DNA of 35,447 nucleotides from Phycisphaerae bacterium (GTDB lineage: Bacteria; Planctomycetota; Phycisphaerae; UBA1845; UTPLA1), in assembly GCA_030432035.1 (NCBI GenBank), contig JAUIHO010000022.1, positions 1 to 35,447 on the forward strand. Reading direction: 5' to 3'. Of this stretch, positions 1 to 7,787 are shown one piece after another. Position 1 is the stretch's first letter. Each line of letters starts with the position of its first letter. The notes under the pieces were generated by a model. The model searched no databases and had not been told where the DNA came from. It worked only from the letters and a program-made list of their open reading frames with translations. The position numbers and the translations under genes were made by a program.

Positions 1-15
1 TTCTTCCAAAGCGGA

Positions 16-171
16 TCACTTTCCGGCATACCCCGTTTCCTCCCGCGCTCGCTTCTCCGCTTCCTCCCTCGACAATCCACCCTCGTACTCCATCATTGCG
101 GCGCGGTGCTCGTACTCCTCACGGGCGATCTGGTCGTCGGTTACTTGGGTTGGGTCGTCGGGGGAGATCAT
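16..171 (-). CDS. Small acidic protein, phage/mobile-element type
   Basis: A 51-residue protein of unknown function. I chose the ATG at 171 because an AAGGAAG ribosome site precedes it and because it overlaps the TGA of the upstream gene (ATGA), giving translational coupling. The C-terminal half has a charged helical segment, roughly EYEHRAAMMEYEGGLSREEA. From memory, very similar segments occur in many small proteins of integrated elements. It is the last of four overlapping genes (1133 to 16), so it probably belongs to the same packaging or accessory operon. No catalytic motif is visible. Confidence 0.6.
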   Translation of the reverse strand: MISPDDPTQVTDDQIAREEYEHRAAMMEYEGGLSREEAEKRAREETGYAGK

Positions 172-371
172 TCTTTCTTCCTTGCAAACCGAACAAACTG
201 CACCAAGTGCATCGCAGCCGTGCACACATTCAGGAATACGATCGGTCCATTACCCCACGCGGCGGCGACCATCACGCCCATGCCGAGGAAACCAAACAAG
301 TGAAGCCACACACGCGGGAATGACAATGCGACCACGAGCACGACTGCAGTCACCCAGAAGACAATCTGCAT
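168..371 (-). CDS. Small membrane protein with two predicted helices
   Basis: A 67-residue hydrophobic protein. The likely start is the ATG at 371 (MQIVFWVTAVVLVV), preceded by GGTGGAGG. An open frame continues upstream to 437, but that stretch is hydrophilic and overlaps the previous gene. Two hydrophobic segments (about residues 2-20 and 25-50) are followed by a basic tail ending RFARKKE. The size, topology and neighbours (terminase-like gene upstream, lytic transglycosylase-like gene nearby) would fit a holin-like or other phage membrane protein, but there is no family-specific motif, so the function is open. Its stop overlaps the next start by four bases and its start overlaps the previous stop. 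Confidence 0.55.
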   Translation of the reverse strand: MQIVFWVTAVVLVVALSFPRVWLHLFGFLGMGVMVAAAWGNGPIVFLNVCTAAMHLVQFVRFARKKE

Positions 372-541
372 TAGCCCTCCACCTCGATATGCGGCGGAAT
401 ACCATTCCGCTGAATCAACTCTCCAATGTCTCTCCACACCTTCTCTGTCGCTCTTTCCAACGCGCGACGATGAATCTCTGCTTCTCTGGCCTTGCGCTCC
501 AGCATTTCACGAACCTTTTGGTCGTACTCGGCATCAGTCAT
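371..541 (-). CDS. 56-aa charged helical protein between terminase-like gene and membrane protein
   Basis: An open frame of 56 codons from an ATG at 539-541 to a TAA at 371-373, starting MTDAEYDQKVREMLERKARE. It is very rich in Glu, Arg and Lys and is probably one long helix. It is real by context: its ATG overlaps the end of the terminase-like gene by eight bases and its TAA overlaps the next ATG (TAATG). The four genes therefore form one coupled unit without gaps. I do not recognise a family. Confidence 0.55.
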   Translation of the reverse strand: MTDAEYDQKVREMLERKAREAEIHRRALERATEKVWRDIGELIQRNGIPPHIEVEG

Positions 542-1133
542 CGTCGTTTACCTCCACGCTCGGTGCGGCCTCTACGTCAATCACGGGCAACCCCTTCCGC
601 TCCCGCTCTTTATGCTCTGCCGCCAACTGCTCAGCCTCGGGGTACGCACCCACGATCATCGCCCGCAGCCGTTGCAACATCGCCTGCCGCTCAGGGCTGA
701 CATCGATCACGCCCTCCGCGTTGATGTTCAATGTGTTGTTGTTGACCGTGACGTTGGTCCCCGCCTTGCCGTATTTCTCGGGGCGGTTGCCGCGCAACAG
801 CGTGTTCATCAGTGTGTCGGAATACTCTCGGATCGTTCCGACCATCTCTCCGCCCTGATAGACTGGCTTATCCACGCCATCTACCGCACGTCGACGAGCT
901 TCGATCTCCAATTGGTCCGTCGCAAGGTCTAACGCCTCACTCACCTGCTCCGCGAAATCCGGGTACTTTTTCCGCCATTGATAGTACGTGGCGCGATCGA
1001 TCTCGACCTCTCGGCATGCGGCTGTAACACATCCGGTCCGCTCGATCGCCTTGACCAAGTGTTTACGCTTCGTCTTGCGCTGTCGCGCGCTGAGGACAGT
1101 CGTCTTTGCTCTACGTTTTGCCTTCTTTGCCAT
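534..1133 (-). CDS. Phage terminase small subunit-like protein
   Basis: A 199-residue protein with a basic N-terminus (KKAKRRAKTT) followed by a helix-turn-helix-like segment at about residues 30-55 (TGCVTAACREVEIDRATYYQW). After it comes the sequence SDTLMNTLLRGNRPEKYG. From family knowledge, HTH plus a D-x-L-x-x-x-L-L-x-x-x-R-P-x-x-Y element is typical of small proteins annotated as phage terminase small subunits, which bind DNA ahead of packaging by the large ATPase/nuclease subunit. No large subunit is in the window; it could lie to the left. The tail is acidic (EVNDDD). It is the first gene of an overlapping four-gene cluster. The ribosome site before 1133 is weak. Confidence 0.6.
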   Translation of the reverse strand: MAKKAKRRAKTTVLSARQRKTKRKHLVKAIERTGCVTAACREVEIDRATYYQWRKKYPDFAEQVSEALDLATDQLEIEARRRAVDGVDKPVYQGGEMVGTIREYSDTLMNTLLRGNRPEKYGKAGTNVTVNNNTLNINAEGVIDVSPERQAMLQRLRAMIVGAYPEAEQLAAEHKERERKGLPVIDVEAAPSVEVNDDD

Positions 1134-1242
1134 AAAATATTGCAGCCCGTTGGGCCTTGTAACAAAAGGACTTATGAACGTTGGCCCGATTCGGGCGTTC
1201 GCGGGCCTACATGATCTTATTGATTAGGATTGGGGAGCGCAC

Positions 1243-1274
1243 AAAAAACCCGCAGAACGTGGTGTTCTGCGGGT
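1243..1274 (-). terminator. Rho-independent terminator downstream of the transglycosylase-like gene
   Basis: On the minus strand an 11-bp perfect stem (ACCCGCAGAAC paired with GTTCTGCGGGT, 5-nt loop) is followed by six T. It ends transcription coming from the 1993-1379 gene before the terminase-like cluster. Confidence 0.8.
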
Positions 1275-1385
1275 CACGAAGGTCATAGGGGTCACGGTGG
1301 ATTTCTATTACAACTCACGGGTGGAGAGAGATATTTTTGTTCTTGCGCCAGTCCAAGATAACAGGGTCACTGTGACCCCTATGAC
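1271..1385. repeat. Cluster of GGGTCAC direct and inverted repeats
   Basis: GGGTCAC occurs at 1271-1277, 1289-1295 and 1364-1370, and its complement GTGACCC at 1372-1378. The last two make a compact palindrome (7+1+7). A longer 14-bp inverted pair, GTCATAGGGGTCAC (1282-1295) and GTGACCCCTATGAC (1372-1385), spans about 76 bp. This could be an operator, a foldback structure or a remnant of a short inverted repeat. It sits just after the 3' end of the transglycosylase-like gene. Confidence 0.5.
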
Positions 1386-1993
1386 CCTAACATCACCTTC
1401 CTAACCTTCTCCCAATACCCCTTCGATCCCGTGACCGCAGTCGCGCGTCTTTCCCATCCCGGCCCGCAACACCATGCCCGTGCCGCCCATTCTACCGTCT
1501 TTCCTGCCGCGTAGTGCCTCATGTACGTGTCGAACATCAAACGCGAACGGGCGGGGCTTCTACGGTCGTCCAGTGTGAACACCTTCCTGCCGAGTATATG
1601 GTTCACGTCCGCGACCATGATCGGCCATATCTGAGCGATGCCCACGGCGCGGCCGGCGTCGCCGATGGCCTCGGGGTTGTTGTTGCTCTCAACCACGCAT
1701 ATTGCCCGCCAGAGCGCTTCTAACGTCCCGCCGTCTAATCGGGTTGCCTGAGGCCGTGCGTGCGGCTCTGCCCCGCTTGCGGGGTCCAGCCACGCCATGA
1801 GGACGGCCAGCAATACCGCGCCGATCACGATCAGGATAGACAGCAACGGCGGGCGTGTCGGTGTGTCGTCATATTCGGTTGTGGTTTGTGGTTCGTCGTC
1901 CGGCCCGGTGATGTCGAGCATGAATCTCGGGCAGTCGACCAGCAATTCCGCCTGCTGATTGGCGTCCAGTTCGGTAATAGGGTAGGTTTTCAT
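1379..1993 (-). CDS. Membrane-anchored lytic transglycosylase-like protein
   Basis: 204 residues: a cytoplasmic N-terminal part of about 48 residues, one strongly hydrophobic helix (about 49-68), then an extracytoplasmic domain. That domain starts LEALWRAICVVESNNNPEAI and contains GDAGRAVGIAQIWP. A Glu in VVES followed by a G-x-x-Q motif is the signature of lysozyme-fold SLT transglycosylases, with the Glu (about residue 102) as the expected acid catalyst. The domain is short compared with typical SLT proteins. In a phage-like element it would open the peptidoglycan during lysis or entry. The start is supported by AAGGAGCG upstream. The gene is separate from the terminase-like cluster, with a terminator between them. 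Confidence 0.65.
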   Translation of the reverse strand: MKTYPITELDANQQAELLVDCPRFMLDITGPDDEPQTTTEYDDTPTRPPLLSILIVIGAVLLAVLMAWLDPASGAEPHARPQATRLDGGTLEALWRAICVVESNNNPEAIGDAGRAVGIAQIWPIMVADVNHILGRKVFTLDDRRSPARSRLMFDTYMRHYAAGKTVEWAARAWCCGPGWERRATAVTGSKGYWEKVRKVMLGS

Positions 1994-2024
1994 CGTTCTT
2001 CGCTCCTTTTCAGCGAGGGACCAC

Positions 2025-2063
2025 GCCGCCCGGTAGTTGCTGCTACGTGGGCGGCACTTTTTT
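2025..2063 (+). terminator. Terminator-shaped hairpin on the plus strand
   Basis: A perfect 7-bp stem GCCGCCC/GGGCGGC (2025-2031 and 2049-2055), with an inner GTAG/CTAC pairing, is followed by AC and six T on the plus strand. No plus-strand gene ends here: both neighbours run on the minus strand. It may stop an antisense transcript, or act as a structured leader element for the gene starting at 1993. Confidence 0.4.
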
Positions 2064-2101
2064 AATTCAGGGCAATGAGTAATAGGATGAGCGGGCGTTA
2101 G

Positions 2102-2635
2102 TTAGTCAGTTAGATCGTCCGAGCAATTAACAACCATTCCGATGAGTAAATCGATGTATTCCCGCCTCAAGTCGAGCCCACACTTGTCCTTCGTCCCACA
2201 AAGTAGTTTGTCATTGGTAACGCCTGGGGCGAATCGCTCGGCGGATTTAATAAGAGCCCATTCAGCTTTAATTTTATTGTGTTCCGCCACAAGTGCAGGA
2301 CATTTGCCATCCTCCGCGTCTTTGAATCCGTTTTCGATATGCCACCCCTGCATGATTGAGTGATACTTCTCGAAGCTGGATTCTTCCATCATCCATGTAT
2401 CGCTGGGATCTGTAACCCTAAATTTTTCGGTTGTTTTTCGGTCAACGTATCGCGTGCCGTGAAATATTTGGGACGCGAGAATATCGCGAGACTTAGCGTC
2501 GACACGTTCGCGCTCAAACTTTGCCACCACCATCGCCGCCAGCAACTTCTCCACGTCTGTCTTTATCGCCTTTACCATTTCGATAGCTTTTGATCGAGAC
2601 GCGGATTGCTGCTTGTTTGTTACTGTCGCACTCAT
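2102..2635 (-). CDS. Hypothetical protein, 177 aa
   Basis: I do not recognise a family. The start at 2635 is well supported by AAGGAGATT. The N-terminus is Ser/Gln/Lys-rich. It is followed by a helical stretch (about 17-45) and a mixed region containing tryptophans (DTWMMEES, MQGWHIENG, AEWALIKSAERF). There are several cysteines near the end (LLCGTKDKCGLD, NCSDD). There is no signal peptide or membrane helix. It is transcribed divergently from the small regulator at 2771. A TTGACA-N17-TACCAT promoter at 2699-2727 lies between them, so it may be controlled by that regulator. Confidence 0.55.
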   Translation of the reverse strand: MSATVTNKQQSASRSKAIEMVKAIKTDVEKLLAAMVVAKFERERVDAKSRDILASQIFHGTRYVDRKTTEKFRVTDPSDTWMMEESSFEKYHSIMQGWHIENGFKDAEDGKCPALVAEHNKIKAEWALIKSAERFAPGVTNDKLLCGTKDKCGLDLRREYIDLLIGMVVNCSDDLTD

Positions 2636-2698
2636 CTTCCAATCTCCTTCTCAGATCGGGGTTTTGTTTGCCGGTATTGCTGCACCGTGCATAATTTA

Positions 2699-2727
2699 AT
2701 GGTACAGGTTTATTCGGCGTTTGTCAA
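2699..2727 (-). promoter_or_regulatory. Minus-strand promoter for the 177-aa gene
   Basis: On the minus strand TTGACA (2722-2727) is followed after exactly 17 bases by TACCAT (2699-2704). That leaves a leader of about 55 nt before the start at 2635. It lies within the spacing of the GTACAG/CTGTAC operator-like pair. Confidence 0.5.
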
Positions 2728-2739
2728 ATAAAGCTGTAC
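2702..2739. promoter_or_regulatory. Operator-like inverted repeat between divergent genes
   Basis: GTACAG at 2702-2707 and its complement CTGTAC at 2734-2739 have centres 32 bp apart, about three helical turns. One half overlaps the -10 of the minus-strand promoter and the other overlaps the -35 of the plus-strand promoter. A likely ligand is the RHH/AT-hook protein encoded immediately downstream (inference). Confidence 0.4.
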
Positions 2740-2763
2740 ATATTTATTTCCATCTCGTATAAT
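2735..2763 (+). promoter_or_regulatory. Plus-strand promoter, probably giving a leaderless mRNA
   Basis: TGTACA (2735-2740), a 17-bp spacer, then a consensus TATAAT (2758-2763). The ATG of the next gene is at 2771, seven bases after the -10 box. Transcription should therefore start at or next to the A of the start codon, and no ribosome-binding site is present. Confidence 0.6.
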
Positions 2764-2770
2764 TCTTTGC

Positions 2771-2974
2771 ATGGCGAAACGGACTAGCAAGAAAACGCGG
2801 GGTCGTCCTCCGGGTGTGGTGCTTGGTCGGCAGATCAAGATACTGGCTACGGACGATTGGCATGCCCTCATCGAATCCGCCGCCGCCGCGTCCGGCCTCA
2901 CGGTCTCGGAATACATCCGCCAAACCTGTGAAAATTCGGCCAAGCGGACTCTGCGACGTTCGGGCTCCCGTTAG
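2771..2974 (+). CDS. Small DNA-binding protein (AT-hook-like N-terminus plus ribbon-helix-helix)
   Basis: 67 residues. The basic N-terminus carries an AT-hook-like TRGRPPG (about 9-15). Next come a short strand (RQIKILATDD) and two helices (WHALIESAAAASG, TVSEYIRQTCE). This layout matches small ribbon-helix-helix (CopG/MobC-type) proteins, which act as dimeric repressors or mobilisation accessory factors. It is the only plus-strand gene in the left element and is divergent from the 177-aa gene. It shares a short intergenic region with paired operator-like sites, so autoregulation is plausible. The mRNA appears leaderless. Confidence 0.6.
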   Translation: MAKRTSKKTRGRPPGVVLGRQIKILATDDWHALIESAAAASGLTVSEYIRQTCENSAKRTLRRSGSR

Positions 2975-3116
2975 GGTACTATACCGCTGGATGTTCGGGG
3001 GCCTAAACTTTTACTCACAGCCCTTAACGTACCCACCAACCACGATTCAATCCTGTGCATTGTGCCTAGTTTAGACCCCATCCACCCCAATTAAACCGAG
3101 CGCAACCAGTTATCAT

Positions 3117-4436
<1,320 letters not shown>

Positions 4437-4542
4437 GCTTACCGTTCCTTCGCGTGATCCTGTTTTAGACAGGTGTAGTATACTGTTCGCTTCCGTGCAG
4501 CGCCATTCAAACTATCAACGATTTCTGTAACGAGCCGCCGGG

Positions 4543-6585
4543 CTATGCTGCATCGTCGTTTTCAGAATCGCCCAAGATGCCCTCAGCTTCCCAAGATGCC
4601 CTATTCCCCGGTATAGGATTTTGGGCATCTTGGGCATCTTCGCTGGGAAGCTGCCACAACCAGCCGCCATCGAAGTGTGACTTCACCGATTTCACGTTGA
4701 GTCTTTCGCGCGCGCTCCGCAGTACCTTTTTTGAGAATCCAGCTTTCGCGCCATCATCTTCGAGCTGCCGCGCCGGGTGTTGCTTGCCATCCGAAAGCCT
4801 ATTTTCCAACCAGTCGGCAGCCTCATCGGTTTTGGCCGACCGCTTGGGCGGGGCCATCGCATCGTCGATAGAGATCGTCACCGGATCAGCCGACCATGCC
4901 ACGACCGGGATAGCGGAATCGTCCGCCGCAAGGTGATAGCGCAAGCCGGTTTTGTCGTTGCCGAGATTGTTCTTAATGGGAAGGAATAGCCGGTGTAGGC
5001 CGCTCGGATCGTTCGCGTCTTTCGTCACGCCGAATGCCGCCCGAGCTGCCGCCACAAACGCAATGCTCCCCATAAGCCGCTGAAGCGCCGAACCTTCGCC
5101 CTTGCGCAAGTGTGTGACCGCAACGATGGCGACTTCATGCTTCGATGCCACCTCGCTTAACGGGGCCAGCAGCGAGCGCACTTCCGCGTTCTTATGGCTG
5201 TCAGTGTTGCCGGTGAATGCCGAAATCGGATCGATGACAACCAGTCGGCAATCGGGCATAAATCGAATAGCGGATTCGAGCGTCGGAATATCGGCGAGAT
5301 CGACGGCGGGGATATGTGCAATGCGCTTTAGATCGGCTCGGGCCGCTTCCAGCCGGGGCCGGATCGTATCCGCAAGATCATCTTCGCAACTAATGACGAC
5401 CACGCCGCCGCGTTCGCAAGGTGATCCGTCGGGAAAGTCGCGCCCTGCTGAAACACGCGCCGCAAGATCGAGCGTTAGAAAACTCTTACCCAACCCCGGA
5501 TCGCCCGCAATCATCGACAGCTTGCCGATAGCGATACGATGCCACCACAACCATCGCACGGGTTTGGTTTCAACGTCTGCGACGATCCGAAAGTCTCTAA
5601 GGGTTTCGGGCCGTTCGGCTTTCGCGTTCGCCTGTAACGTCGCCAGCAGCTCCGCGCCCGCTTGCTTGCATGCATCCGCATCAGATAGATCGAGCCCAGA
5701 ATCTACAAGCTGGGATAGATGGGCGCGAATATCTTTTGCATCTTCCGATGGCAAAGCCCATGCGACCGACTTACCCCACGCCGTCGCTAATTTAGCCGAG
5801 GCTAACTTTGCACCGTCGCGACCGGGCCACGATCCATCGGCCTTTTTATCATTCTCGCCGATGAGGATTGCGTCGATTCCTGCCAGCAGCTCGGCAAGAT
5901 CATCCGCGCCGCCGGTATTGGATGGTCGCCCGATGGCGCGGAGCTGTAGCGCTTCGCAGGCCGCAACATCGGAAGCGCCTTCCACCACCAACACCGGGCC
6001 GGGCCGGTCTTTCCACGTCGCCGGAATAATCAGCCCACGACGCGCGCCGGTTCGATCCTTGGATGGTGCGCTCTTTCGCCCATCGACCGTGCGCAGTGAT
6101 ACGCCGGTGATTCGCCCGTTACCGTCGCGCTCGGGAAACGCGAAAGCGCCATCTGGCGGATTCTGTTTCCACTTCGCACCGCTCGCGCCATATCGTCGAA
6201 GATCATCCGCCGTCGCCCACCCCACGCCCACAGCTTTCAGCGCATCGACCGTCACCCCCAACGACGTCGCCAGCTCATCGAGTCGATCATTCGTGAGCTG
6301 CCGCGCGAGCTGTTGCGCTTCATCGGCCCAATTGATCGTCGCCGCTTTGGGTGTCGCGCCGGATCGTTTGATCGGTCGCCGGGTATGTTTCGACGGCGCG
6401 CGTCGATCATCGTCGGCATACCGAAACACGCCGCCGCCATCCTTCACCGAAAGCCGCGTCATACCGGGGGGAGCTGCCGTAGATCGTTCGCACTTCAGCG
6501 CCCTATCCGATGACCATGCGCACCAGTCGGGCTTGCCACAGGCCGGGCAAGGATTCGACTTCGTTACCGGTTTCCAGTCACTCAT
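4543..6585 (-). CDS. Primase-helicase (zinc-finger, TOPRIM, RecA-like ATPase)
   Basis: 680 residues from the ATG at 6585, which overlaps the TGA of the AlpA-like gene (ATGA coupling). The open frame extends upstream to 6816, but that part only shadows the AlpA gene. In order: Cys cluster CPACGKPDWC...C (13-32), likely a zinc-binding primase finger; a linker; a TOPRIM-like region with PVLVVEGASDV (197-207) and ILIGENDKKADG (about 240-251); and a RecA-like ATPase with Walker A GDPGLGKS (361-368), VVVISCEDD and Walker B LVVIDP (448-453). A C-terminal winged-helix-like tail follows (about 590-650). The family initiates or unwinds replication of plasmids, phages and satellites, and here it probably replicates the excised circle. 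The last coding stretch carries repeated CAAGATGCC units, listed separately. Confidence 0.85.
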   Translation of the reverse strand: MSDWKPVTKSNPCPACGKPDWCAWSSDRALKCERSTAAPPGMTRLSVKDGGGVFRYADDDRRAPSKHTRRPIKRSGATPKAATINWADEAQQLARQLTNDRLDELATSLGVTVDALKAVGVGWATADDLRRYGASGAKWKQNPPDGAFAFPERDGNGRITGVSLRTVDGRKSAPSKDRTGARRGLIIPATWKDRPGPVLVVEGASDVAACEALQLRAIGRPSNTGGADDLAELLAGIDAILIGENDKKADGSWPGRDGAKLASAKLATAWGKSVAWALPSEDAKDIRAHLSQLVDSGLDLSDADACKQAGAELLATLQANAKAERPETLRDFRIVADVETKPVRWLWWHRIAIGKLSMIAGDPGLGKSFLTLDLAARVSAGRDFPDGSPCERGGVVVISCEDDLADTIRPRLEAARADLKRIAHIPAVDLADIPTLESAIRFMPDCRLVVIDPISAFTGNTDSHKNAEVRSLLAPLSEVASKHEVAIVAVTHLRKGEGSALQRLMGSIAFVAAARAAFGVTKDANDPSGLHRLFLPIKNNLGNDKTGLRYHLAADDSAIPVVAWSADPVTISIDDAMAPPKRSAKTDEAADWLENRLSDGKQHPARQLEDDGAKAGFSKKVLRSARERLNVKSVKSHFDGGWLWQLPSEDAQDAQNPIPGNRASWEAEGILGDSENDDAA
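4571..4641. repeat. Iteron-like direct and inverted repeats at the 3' end of the primase-helicase gene
   Basis: CAAGATGCC occurs at 4573-4581 and 4592-4600. Its complement GGCATCTTG is at 4624-4632, with a near-copy (GGCATCTTC) at 4633-4641. Within this, CCCAAGATGCCC (4590-4601) and GGGCATCTTGGG (4623-4634) form a perfect 12-bp dyad with a 21-nt loop. Repeats of this kind near a replication gene suggest an initiator-binding site or origin. They also encode the repetitive DAQDAQN peptide, so a purely coding cause is possible. Confidence 0.5.
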
Positions 6586-6794
6586 TCGGCCACCGCCTTC
6601 CGCGCTTCCCATTCGCGCCGGGCCGGGCAGCTCGCGTCGATCCACCGTTCCAACTCGTCTAAATCCCATCGCACCGACCGGCCCAGTCGGATCGGCTCGG
6701 GCAGTTTGCCCATACTGTTCCACTTCCAAATCGCCCGCTCCGAAACGCCCAGCCGGTCCGAAACGTCCTTTACCGTACCTAGTCGCTTGTCCAT
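6582..6794 (-). CDS. AlpA-like / excisionase-family helix-turn-helix protein
   Basis: 70 residues. The segment TVKDVSDRLGVSERAIWKWNSMGKLPEPIRLGRSVRW is the winged-helix fold of AlpA/MerR-like excisionases: strand, helix-turn-helix, the G-K-L-P-x-P-I-R-L-G-R wing, then W-x-x-x-E-L-x-x-W (residues about 6-52). These proteins bind DNA at attachment arms and tilt the integrase reaction toward excision, or act as transcriptional switches. Its stop overlaps the start of the primase-helicase, so the two are co-translated. A palindrome-rich region lies directly upstream (6879-6930). Confidence 0.8.
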   Translation of the reverse strand: MDKRLGTVKDVSDRLGVSERAIWKWNSMGKLPEPIRLGRSVRWDLDELERWIDASCPARREWEARKAVAE

Positions 6795-6878
6795 TTTGCT
6801 GAATCTCCATCTTCAAGCGTCATTTGATCGCAGATGCCCATGCATCCGCTGCTGGGGGAAGTGATAAGGGACAGGTGG

Positions 6879-6930
6879 GCGGTTAATAATTAGACCGCGA
6901 ATTAAAAACCGCCGGTTCGCGCAATGAACC
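6879..6930. promoter_or_regulatory. Palindrome cluster upstream of the AlpA/primase operon
   Basis: Three adjacent dyads: GCGGT-N10-ACCGC (6879-6898), AACCGCCGGTT (6907-6917) and GGTTC-N7-GAACC (6914-6930). They lie 85-136 bp upstream of the AlpA-like start, in the only gap ahead of this operon. Likely roles are operator or excisionase-binding sites (inference). No clear sigma-70 promoter could be fixed. Confidence 0.35.
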
Positions 6931-6965
6931 GCATCGATTGGTTTTGAATCGTGATAAAGGTAAGG

Positions 6966-6997
6966 AAAAAAAACGCGGTTTTTTAATAGGCCGCGTT
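6966..6997 (-). terminator. Terminator of the AT-hook protein gene
   Basis: On the minus strand a 7-bp stem AACGCGG/CCGCGTT (12-nt loop) is followed by a run of T. It overlaps the stop codon at 6997-6999. It separates the ATPase/AT-hook genes from the AlpA/primase operon. Confidence 0.65.
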
Positions 6998-7584
6998 CAC
7001 TTAGATCGGCCAGAACCTAATTTCTTTAACCAGCCGCGAGCCTTCGAGCGAAATCCTTCCAGACCAACCTTTGGATTTAGACGTTCATATATATCCGCAT
7101 ACGCTTGCTTCCACTTTGTACCCCGCTTTTTGATCCGACCGCATTCGATTAACTCAATCACAAGTTCGTCATTGTGTTTTATCGTCGTCCCTTTCGGCCT
7201 TCCACGTTTGTCCTTTTTGAATTGCGCATCGGTAATCGCATCAGAAAGCGTGTTCGTTATGATGTGGAGTTCATCGATCCATTCATTCAGCGTCGTATCA
7301 TCGGGAATCCGCTTATGACACTTGTCCTCATGCCAAGCAATGATGACGCGATAGATGTTCTGGACCGCTTGAGTATCCAGCTTTGGGAATCGTCGTGACG
7401 TTTCAGATAGGATATAAATCGTGTTCGCTTTGAATTGTGGTGATAATGGCTCGCCGTGTTTCTTCCAGAACCGAGCTGGATCAGCGCGCCAACCGACGAT
7501 CATATCGACTTCGATATTTACCGTGTGATACCAGTCGTACAATACGCTATCGAGTCGCTTTTCACGTTCGGGAAGTGAAGGCAT
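6997..7584 (-). CDS. Unknown protein with AT-hook-like motif, 195 aa
   Basis: I do not recognise a family. The N-terminal half is rich in aromatics (LYDWYHTVNI, IVGWRADPARFWKK). An AT-hook-like KRGRPKG (126-132) follows, then a basic helical C-terminus (TKWKQAYADIYERLN, FRSKARGWLKKLG). This suggests a soluble DNA- or RNA-binding protein. There is no signal peptide or membrane helix. CAGGAAC precedes the ATG at 7584. It sits between the ATPase and the replication genes of the element. It has its own likely -10 box (7685-7690) and a leader hairpin, so it could be an element regulator or a partner of the ATPase. Confidence 0.6.
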   Translation of the reverse strand: MPSLPEREKRLDSVLYDWYHTVNIEVDMIVGWRADPARFWKKHGEPLSPQFKANTIYILSETSRRFPKLDTQAVQNIYRVIIAWHEDKCHKRIPDDTTLNEWIDELHIITNTLSDAITDAQFKKDKRGRPKGTTIKHNDELVIELIECGRIKKRGTKWKQAYADIYERLNPKVGLEGFRSKARGWLKKLGSGRSK

Positions 7585-7612
7585 GCACCGTTCCTGCTGG
7601 ATGGCCGTCGAT

Positions 7613-7690
7613 CAGCTCCGCATCGGAACGGTTTGATACGGAGCTGGCCGACGAACGGCGAGGATCAGTCGCCTACCGGTCGCGATTATA
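7613..7690 (-). promoter_or_regulatory. Promoter and leader hairpin for the 195-aa gene
   Basis: On the minus strand TATAAT (7685-7690) gives a predicted leader of about 95 nt. The leader holds an 8-bp perfect dyad CAGCTCCG/CGGAGCTG (7613-7620 and 7639-7646). The -35 (around GTTTTG) is weak. The remainder of 7585-7787 shows no gene. Confidence 0.35.
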
Positions 7691-7787
7691 CCGCCGCTCA
7701 AAAGCGCCAAAACCCGTAAAAAAGTGAACGAGCTGCCGCGTACGGTGTTAATTCTTCACCTGTGAGAATCCCGATAGCCCCCTCCGG

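Noticed and set aside
5102..6802. Long plus-strand open frame (566 codons) opposite the primase-helicase
   Set aside because: It mirrors the GC-rich third positions of the real gene, has Ser/Arg/Ala-heavy low-quality composition and no domain, while the minus-strand frame has clear Walker and TOPRIM motifs.
6586..6816. 77-residue N-terminal extension of the primase-helicase frame
   Set aside because: It overlaps the AlpA-like gene in another frame and is Gly/Arg-rich without structure. The ATG at 6585 overlapping the AlpA stop is the normal coupled start.
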